From positions 2,954,609-2,966,394 of the forward strand of contig CP070790.1 in assembly GCA_020346805.1 (NCBI GenBank): 11,786 bases of DNA, in the 5' to 3' direction. Under the pieces are notes generated by a model. It had not been told where the DNA came from, searched no databases, and worked only from the letters and a program-made list of their open reading frames with translations. Made by a program: the position numbers and the translations under genes. Shown here piece by piece: positions 7,206-11,786 of this stretch. The DNA comes from Planctomycetota bacterium. GTDB lineage: Bacteria; Planctomycetota; Phycisphaerae; UBA1845; PWPN01. Each line of letters opens with the position of its first letter. The stretch's first letter is position 1.

Positions 7206-10114
7206 CCGGCTGGGTTGGTTGCGGCTGAGTCGATCATTATCTTTACCGAATCCAGCGATTGCCGCAGGTTCTCGCGGTGGTCGGCCGGGGCAATGAGGTA
7301 ACGGATGATTTCGTTGACTTCCACAATCCGCCGGTCCGCTTTGCTTACCACCGGTTCGGGAAGGCCCATGCAATCAATTACTTTTATATTCGCCGGCAGG
7401 TTGACGAATCCTAACTTGGTCGGTGACAAACCAAAGGGCCGCCAGGCGGCAACCACCGCTTGCCCGTTATCCTTTTCAAAATATAAGAGTCGACTTCCAT
7501 CAGGCGCGTCTATCCATCGTTTCGCGGTTGCATCGTTCAGTAAGGAGGTCATTAGGTCGAAGGCGACCAGGGCTGCCCGGGGCGAAAGGTCTTTTTCGTG
7601 GAGACATCGGGAAGTTTCATCGTAGATAGAACGCACCGGTGACAAAACAACTGCGTCGGAACATACCATTTCCACCCCGGCCAGAGATCGGATTAGCAGC
7701 GAACGTACAAATCGAGACGCGGACCTTACCGGATCGATGGGATATGCCAATAGCTCAATCGGTCCATCGGCAGCGAGAGGATTGTTTACTGTCGTTTTGG
7801 CTGATCGATTTGGGGCACCGCCGATGTGGGCGGGAACGCGAAGATCCCAAAGATGTTGGTTTTGGGCTCCCAGCGTTTCCAAGGTCGGCTCGCATGCTTC
7901 GGGAATTTGTGTTTCAATACATGTAAAGCCGGAAATCCCAGTGGTGAACTTCGGACGATTACTGGGGGAAGCGGACTCATCGTCCCATCCGGACAAATAT
8001 TGTATCAGTTTCATCTCGGGAGCGTGTACGGTCAGCAAGTCGCTGATCCACGCCAGTTGATTTGCGTACTCCTGTATCGGCTGGGCGGATATGGCCGGTG
8101 GGTGTATCACCGCGCCGATGGGCAGAATCTCATTGTCTTTAAACAGTTGTTCCAGAAACATTTTCCAAAGGGCTTTGGATTTGGGGAGGGTAAGACCGAC
8201 AAAGATCTCGACCTGGGCTCGCTTGCATTGGGCTACCAACAGTCTCCAGAAGGTAAAGTCGTATAGGCCCGGGCGAATTTGCACACGGTGTGCCGGTAGA
8301 TCCATTCGTACCCAACCGGCGCCGATATGTGTTGTTCGCATGGAAACATTCGCGCCATCCGTCGACAACCCGAACATATTGCTCAGTGGGACGGGATCGT
8401 TCAGATCGATGGTCGCTATAGCCAGGTTGGCACGAGAAATTATTTTCGATTCCCCCGGCTCGCCGCTCCAGAGGGTGGCCAGCACGCGGTAGTATCCCCG
8501 GGGTAATTGTAGTTTAATTGTGTCATTCAGCACTCCGGTGGCCGGGATGATCGGGGTAGTGGTCTTGGTCCAAACCACACGGTCCCAGGCATCCAGCACG
8601 TCGACGGCTAATTTGCCGACTTTAATATCGGGTGTAGAGGTTGCTTTTTGATCGGTATCTGATTCAGCAGCGGGTTTAATGGTTGCCTTTGCCGAATCGC
8701 TTTTTGTCTGCTTGGCCGGATAAGCCCGTAATCGGATGCCGAAGGATACCGGACTTTTCAAATCTAATAGGTTCGACAAATCAGTCGGGTTGGGTACCGG
8801 ACCAAAGAGGCCCACTTCAACAGGTTCCGAAGGTATATAAGGCTTTTCCGAATAAACATTGGTCAATGCCACCGCGTCCAGCCAACAGCGGTTAGGCTTG
8901 GATAAACCGTCACCGAGAACGTCGAACAGTAGTTCGGTCGATGCCAGTTCTACACGCTCGTCATAGGTTCGGGCCGTTATGGTGAATGTCTTTGTAAATC
9001 GCTGCCAATCATTCGTGAGTTGGAAGGACGATTGTTCGATGGTTCCTTTGCGGTTACGAAGCGTAGCAATAATTGTCGTAGGACGCTCGACTCGGGCGTG
9101 GAAACTGAGATACCATTTTAAAATGCCGGACCGGCTGGTAATTGATTTTGGATTCAAATCCAACGGTCCAAAGACAAGTCGCCCGGTCTCATCGGCAATA
9201 TGTATCAGCATAGAGTTTTCGCCGACCACCGCATCGTAATCGAATTCCCATTGTGAGGGGATGGACATCTCATCACCGTTGGGCCAATATTTAGTGGCGC
9301 TGGTGAAGAACAAATGTTGTCCGGTTTCGAAATCTCCACCTGCGATCAGGTTGATAGGTTGGACAACCGGTTGGGAAGTCGACTTGCCGGCGGATTTGGG
9401 CATACTTTGGGGCAGCGTCTCTTTGCCTGTAAGGGTAATACGGTCGATAGTGAAGATTGTGTCGGGACTTGTTATGTCGATGCGTATGGTAATCGGCCCG
9501 ATGGTAGGATGAAACCGCAGCCGATAGTGTTGGCTTTCCCAGCCCGGGCTGACATCGGCCACGATCGGCAGGTCCAGGGTATGTAATGCGCCTGAACCAT
9601 CGATGGCCCGTAACGACAGGGAAATACCGGACAGTGCTTTAACCCGCCTCGAAGATCGGCAGGTGAAACGTACTTCCAGGCGTACGTCTCGTCCCGCCAA
9701 TAGTGTAGGATTGATAATCCGCTGAATCCCGCACATTTCAAACGGATCTTTGGGAGCGAGCAGTTCGATTCCCTTGGTATCGTCGAGACGAATAGGTCTT
9801 ATGGCAGGTTTACCAATGATTTGCCAGCCGGGACTCCCTTGGGAAATAACCTCGTCAAATTCTTCAACCAGTAGTGTTTTCCATCCATTGCTGGGCGCTA
9901 AGTGTCTTGTTCTGGCATAGGTGTCCATTCTTCCGGCAGTTTCAAACCAATCGGCATATTTCAGATCACGGGTCTCGATGGGGTTTTTCAATAACAATAT
10001 ACCGCCGCTGACCCGCTGGCCCACTAATTTACCCCCTTGTGGTTCAACACACCCGACGAGCGGGATCAAAATACTGATAACCAGTATGCGGATCAGATAC
10101 ATGGAAGCGTTCAA
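7202..10114 (-). CDS. Large lipoprotein with carbohydrate-binding-like and degenerate glycoside-hydrolase-like regions
   Basis: 970 residues; lipoprotein signal with lipobox LVGC (Cys22), so it is lipid-anchored in the envelope. I do not recognise a named family for the whole protein. Visible regions: a beta-rich, jelly-roll-like region (about 80-230); a low-complexity linker (231-252); a second such region opening with NLIAGGDFETG (255-265), the usual start of CBM4/9-type modules, to about 420; a beta-rich part with a Lys/Ala/Thr-rich insert (470-498); and a TIM-barrel-like region (about 578-830) with PGLYDFTFWRLLVAQCKRAQVEIFVGL (written here only as 615-641, key PGLYDF and VEIFVGL) resembling clan GH-A enzymes, then a C-terminal beta region. 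Where these enzymes have WNEP the protein has GWDDE (709-713), and no nucleophile Glu is evident near IELLAYP (786-792). The frame starts at TTG 10114, overlapping the glycosyltransferase stop (TTGA); ATG 10102 is an alternative that gives an 18-residue signal peptide. Confidence 0.85.
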   Translation of the reverse strand: MNASMYLIRILVISILIPLVGCVEPQGGKLVGQRVSGGILLLKNPIETRDLKYADWFETAGRMDTYARTRHLAPSNGWKTLLVEEFDEVISQGSPGWQIIGKPAIRPIRLDDTKGIELLAPKDPFEMCGIQRIINPTLLAGRDVRLEVRFTCRSSRRVKALSGISLSLRAIDGSGALHTLDLPIVADVSPGWESQHYRLRFHPTIGPITIRIDITSPDTIFTIDRITLTGKETLPQSMPKSAGKSTSQPVVQPINLIAGGDFETGQHLFFTSATKYWPNGDEMSIPSQWEFDYDAVVGENSMLIHIADETGRLVFGPLDLNPKSITSRSGILKWYLSFHARVERPTTIIATLRNRKGTIEQSSFQLTNDWQRFTKTFTITARTYDERVELASTELLFDVLGDGLSKPNRCWLDAVALTNVYSEKPYIPSEPVEVGLFGPVPNPTDLSNLLDLKSPVSFGIRLRAYPAKQTKSDSAKATIKPAAESDTDQKATSTPDIKVGKLAVDVLDAWDRVVWTKTTTPIIPATGVLNDTIKLQLPRGYYRVLATLWSGEPGESKIISRANLAIATIDLNDPVPLSNMFGLSTDGANVSMRTTHIGAGWVRMDLPAHRVQIRPGLYDFTFWRLLVAQCKRAQVEIFVGLTLPKSKALWKMFLEQLFKDNEILPIGAVIHPPAISAQPIQEYANQLAWISDLLTVHAPEMKLIQYLSGWDDESASPSNRPKFTTGISGFTCIETQIPEACEPTLETLGAQNQHLWDLRVPAHIGGAPNRSAKTTVNNPLAADGPIELLAYPIDPVRSASRFVRSLLIRSLAGVEMVCSDAVVLSPVRSIYDETSRCLHEKDLSPRAALVAFDLMTSLLNDATAKRWIDAPDGSRLLYFEKDNGQAVVAAWRPFGLSPTKLGFVNLPANIKVIDCMGLPEPVVSKADRRIVEVNEIIRYLIAPADHRENLRQSLDSVKIMIDSAATNPAG

Positions 10115-10818
10115 GATTTTTTCTCAGCTAAAATCTGTTTACGTAGTTGTAACAATTCCTTGAAGGCCCGTGCGATTACTTTCAAATTGGCTCCGGTCTG
10201 TTGGCCGGCGGTGCGGGGGTAATGATACACGCCCACTTGGCCTATTTTGTATCCTCGATGGGTGGCTTTGGCCAATATTTCCGCGTCGATCAAAGCACCC
10301 TCGCTGCGCATCTCGATTTCGTCGAATAGTCTGTGGGGAAAGATCTTGAAGGCGCAATCTATATCGCGGATCTTCATCCCCAGCAGGAGGTTGCACAACA
10401 TCGACCAACCCCACCCGTTGATCCGTCGAATGGTGGGATCGTTACGATTCAATCGATAGGCGCTGACGATTTCATATTTATCCAGCAGGTCCAATAGCTT
10501 GGGTAGTTCCTTGAAGTCGAATTGCCCGTCGCCATCAGTGTAAAATACCCATTCCTTTTGGGCGGCGCCGAAGCCGGCCTGCAATGCCCCTCCGTATCCG
10601 CGATTGGGCCGATTGTGTATCGCCCGGACCTTTTCGTGTTGCTCGGCCAACTGGTCGGCCAACTCGCCGGTTCGGTCCTTGCTCCCGTCGTCGACGATAA
10701 TGATCTCAAAGTCGTCGGTAATCGATCGGCAAACCTCCAGGGCCGCCAGCGTGGTTCGTTCCACGTTAGCCTCCTCGTTGTAACAGGGGAAAAAGACCGA
10801 AAGACCTATTTTATCCAT
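10111..10818 (-). CDS. Family 2 glycosyltransferase (polyprenyl-phosphate sugar transferase-like)
   Basis: 235 residues with a GT-A fold, similar to dolichyl/undecaprenyl-phosphate mannosyl- or glucosyltransferases. Seen: SVFFPCYNEEANV (7-19), the nucleotide-binding VDDGSKDRT (42-50), NRGYGGALQAGF (72-83), the metal-binding TDGDGQF (94-100, D95/D97) and a conserved IDCAFKIF (153-160). No transmembrane helices follow, so it is a soluble or peripheral enzyme, expected to move a sugar from a nucleotide donor to a lipid or glycan acceptor. Donor and acceptor cannot be read from sequence. The open frame extends to an ATG at 10926, but the ATG at 10818 has GAGGA eight bases upstream and places the first beta strand (KIGLSVFFP) correctly, so I start there. 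It overlaps the downstream lipoprotein gene by 4 bp, suggesting translational coupling. Confidence 0.93.
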   Translation of the reverse strand: MDKIGLSVFFPCYNEEANVERTTLAALEVCRSITDDFEIIIVDDGSKDRTGELADQLAEQHEKVRAIHNRPNRGYGGALQAGFGAAQKEWVFYTDGDGQFDFKELPKLLDLLDKYEIVSAYRLNRNDPTIRRINGWGWSMLCNLLLGMKIRDIDCAFKIFPHRLFDEIEMRSEGALIDAEILAKATHRGYKIGQVGVYHYPRTAGQQTGANLKVIARAFKELLQLRKQILAEKKS

Positions 10819-10902
10819 ATGCTGCATCCTCTTTTGACTATATCCTGTTAAGGTCAATATAACCCAGCTGACAACTATTGGAGTCTGCCCTGGGGGACGT
10901 TG

Positions 10903-10931
10903 ATTATCGGGTATACATGCTATCATGAAAA
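10903..10931 (-). promoter_or_regulatory. Candidate promoter of the glycosyltransferase-lipoprotein pair
   Basis: On the minus strand TTTTCA (10931-10926, 4 of 6) and GATAAT (10908-10903, 5 of 6) are separated by 17 bases. This predicts a start near 10896 and a leader of about 78 bases before the ATG at 10818. The -35 overlaps the edge of the inverted repeat at 10929-10960 and the candidate mntP -10, so the two divergent promoters could compete. Confidence 0.4.
10918..10926 (+). promoter_or_regulatory. Candidate extended -10 promoter for mntP
   Basis: TGC followed by TATCAT (10921-10926, 5 of 6) is an extended -10 element. A weak -35, TTGATT (10900-10905), lies 15 bases upstream, which is short. 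It predicts a transcript starting near 10933 with a leader of about 220 bases. A second, weaker candidate is TTGGGA (11005-11010) with TATCTT (11028-11033), 17 bases apart, each 4 of 6. Confidence 0.3.
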
Positions 10932-10960
10932 GGCGATTCGGTCCGAAATTTTACGCCTTT
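10929..10960. repeat. Nested inverted repeat between the divergent genes
   Basis: Outer arms AAAGGCG (10929-10935) and CGCCTTT (10954-10960) pair over seven bases. Inside lies a second dyad, TTCGG-T-CCGAA (10937-10947). On the minus strand the outer stem is followed by a run of only four T, so terminator function is weak. Overlap with the candidate divergent promoters makes a regulatory site as likely. Confidence 0.5.
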
Positions 10961-10983
10961 AGCCGGTTTTTACGAAAGTCTCG

Positions 10984-11133
10984 CAACCGCCATATTAGTG
11001 GAGCTTGGGATTGGTCTCAGTGTGTAGTATCTTGTGGAGGATAGTACTCTTTATGTAAGCGGCGGGAGGCGGGGTTCTGATACGCCGGTCCGTAACTATT
11101 AGGTCCACGTTTTGTGGCAGATATTGGCGTTTG
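10984..11133 (+). promoter_or_regulatory. Possibly structured 5' leader of mntP
   Basis: No gene is seen from 10819 to 11155. Within it, CAA-CGCCATAT (10984-10995, with one mismatched C at 10987) can pair with ATATTGGCG-TTTG (11121-11133, one bulged T), closing a domain of about 150 bases. Smaller inverted repeats lie inside: AGTAT/GTACT (11026-11030 with 11044-11048, one G-U pair), CGGCG/CGCCG (11060-11064 with 11083-11087) and CCAC/GTGG (11105-11108 with 11114-11117). The stem ends about ten bases before the purine-rich AGAGAAG that precedes the TTG start. mntP genes are often under a manganese riboswitch (yybP-ykoY), but its conserved GGGGAGUA core is not seen here. Pairing was judged by eye without energy calculation. 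Confidence 0.3.
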
Positions 11134-11155
11134 ACTGTTACTGAGAGAAGCCTTG

Positions 11156-11786
11156 TTGCATTGGCTGTATATTTTTGGGATTGCTGTTGGATTGGCCATG
11201 GACGCTTTGGCGGTGTCGATTGCCGCCGGTCTGGCCATTGATCGGCTGACGCGCCGACACATATTCCGTTTGGCCTTCCACTTCGGGCTGTTTCAGTTCA
11301 TGATGCCGATACTCGGCTGGCTGGCCGGTTGCACCGTGGCTTCCTACATTGTCGATTACGATCATTGGGTGGCTCTGGGCCTGTTGGGCATTATCGGCGG
11401 AAAGATGTTACTCGATGCCTGTTTAGGCAAAGAAAAGAAATTCAGGTCATGTCCCACCCGCGGCTGGAAGCTGGTGACGCTTTCAGTGGCTACCAGCATC
11501 GATGCATTGGCGGTCGGAGTTAGCATGGCTTTTCTTATGATATCCATATGGCTTCCTTGTGTGATCATAGGGTTGGTGGCCGGCATTTTCAGCTGGGTTG
11601 GTGTAACCTTCGGTCACAGAATCGGCCGCCGATGGGGACGTTGGGCGGAGGTGGTCGGAGGAATTATTCTTATATGCATCGGCCTTAGAATCCTGATTAC
11701 GCATCTGACGACAGTGCAGAGTGTCGAGGTGGTCGCTTTCTCCGATGAAGACATCGCCGTCTTGCAGACGATGGCCGATCAAGTAG
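11156..11786 (+). CDS. mntP: Manganese efflux pump MntP, 3' end outside the window
   Basis: MntP is an inner-membrane Mn2+ exporter of the LysE-related superfamily that protects against manganese excess. The 210 visible residues hold both family repeats: GLAMDALAVSIAAG (12-25, D16) and ATSIDALAVGVSMAF (112-126, D116), with GLFQFMMPILGWLAG (44-58), GLLGIIGGKMLLDA (75-88) and AEVVGGIILICIGLRIL (164-180). These match the E. coli protein along its length. No ATG fits: an in-frame stop lies at 11132-11134 and the first in-frame ATG (11198) falls inside helix 1 at the MD motif. TTG at 11156, with AGAGAAG five bases upstream, is the best start; TTG at 11153 is possible. Known MntP proteins end near residue 188, but here the frame continues at least 25 residues past the last helix (VEVVAFSDEDIAVLQTM). 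Confidence 0.93.
   Translation, partial: MHWLYIFGIAVGLAMDALAVSIAAGLAIDRLTRRHIFRLAFHFGLFQFMMPILGWLAGCTVASYIVDYDHWVALGLLGIIGGKMLLDACLGKEKKFRSCPTRGWKLVTLSVATSIDALAVGVSMAFLMISIWLPCVIIGLVAGIFSWVGVTFGHRIGRRWGRWAEVVGGIILICIGLRILITHLTTVQSVEVVAFSDEDIAVLQTMADQV

Noticed and set aside
10819..10926. Extension of the glycosyltransferase to the ATG at 10926
   Set aside because: The extra 36 residues are unlike GT2 N-termini, and the ATG at 10818 has a GAGGA site at good spacing and the proper first strand.
10929..10960. Rho-independent terminator
   Set aside because: The stem is plausible but the following T-run is only four on the minus strand and interrupted on the plus strand, and it lies upstream of both flanking genes; kept only as an inverted repeat.
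11001..11100. Possible tRNA or other standard RNA gene (GGGGTTCTGATACGCC looks faintly like a T-arm)
   Set aside because: No acceptor, D-arm or anticodon stem can be paired with it, and the T-loop sequence does not fit.
1..11786. Defence island, CRISPR array, insertion sequence, prophage or biosynthetic cluster
   Set aside because: No spaced repeats, transposase, integrase, nuclease-effector pairing or synthase genes were seen; genes are housekeeping, transport and envelope types.

Overview
The window reads as ordinary chromosome from a Planctomycetota-like bacterium (PVC group, perhaps Phycisphaerae). That placement is an inference. It rests on mid-range GC content, a sulfatase-family exported protein beside housekeeping genes, a large lipoprotein with carbohydrate-binding-like and glycoside-hydrolase-like regions, and loose gene clustering. 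There is no rRNA, tRNA, insertion sequence, CRISPR array or phage gene, and nothing that looks recently transferred.

Layout. Eight genes lie on the minus strand and one on the plus strand. Reading the minus strand in its own direction (right to left) gives: a family 2 glycosyltransferase; a 970-residue lipoprotein with two beta-sandwich-like regions and a degenerate TIM-barrel-like region, joined to the glycosyltransferase by a TTGA overlap; a small LysM lipoprotein with its own good sigma70-type promoter; the helicase gene recG; hisI; a TrkH/KtrB-type potassium transporter; a sulfatase-fold protein; and, joined to it by an ATGA overlap, a MagIII-like helix-hairpin-helix DNA glycosylase that runs off the left edge. 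On the plus strand, mntP (manganese efflux) runs off the right edge. It starts from TTG after a long leader, diverging from the glycosyltransferase gene.

Most notable observation. The sulfatase-family protein at 555-1949 keeps the family's structural motifs, but every catalytic or metal-ligand residue I can align is replaced: both N-terminal Asp, the formylglycine Cys, its Arg, two Lys, three His and the late Asp. Most replacements are Asn, Gln or Thr. The reading frame is clean, so this looks like a maintained pseudoenzyme (a binding or structural protein) rather than a decaying gene. The large lipoprotein also seems to lack the glutamate pair of clan GH-A enzymes, though that alignment is weaker.

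How the genes work together. The set is mixed: envelope (glycosyltransferase, two lipoproteins, sulfatase-like protein), DNA repair (RecG, glycosylase), histidine synthesis (HisI) and ion transport (TrkH-like, MntP). Only the two overlapping pairs show direct evidence of coupled expression. I found no defence island or other complete new multi-gene system.
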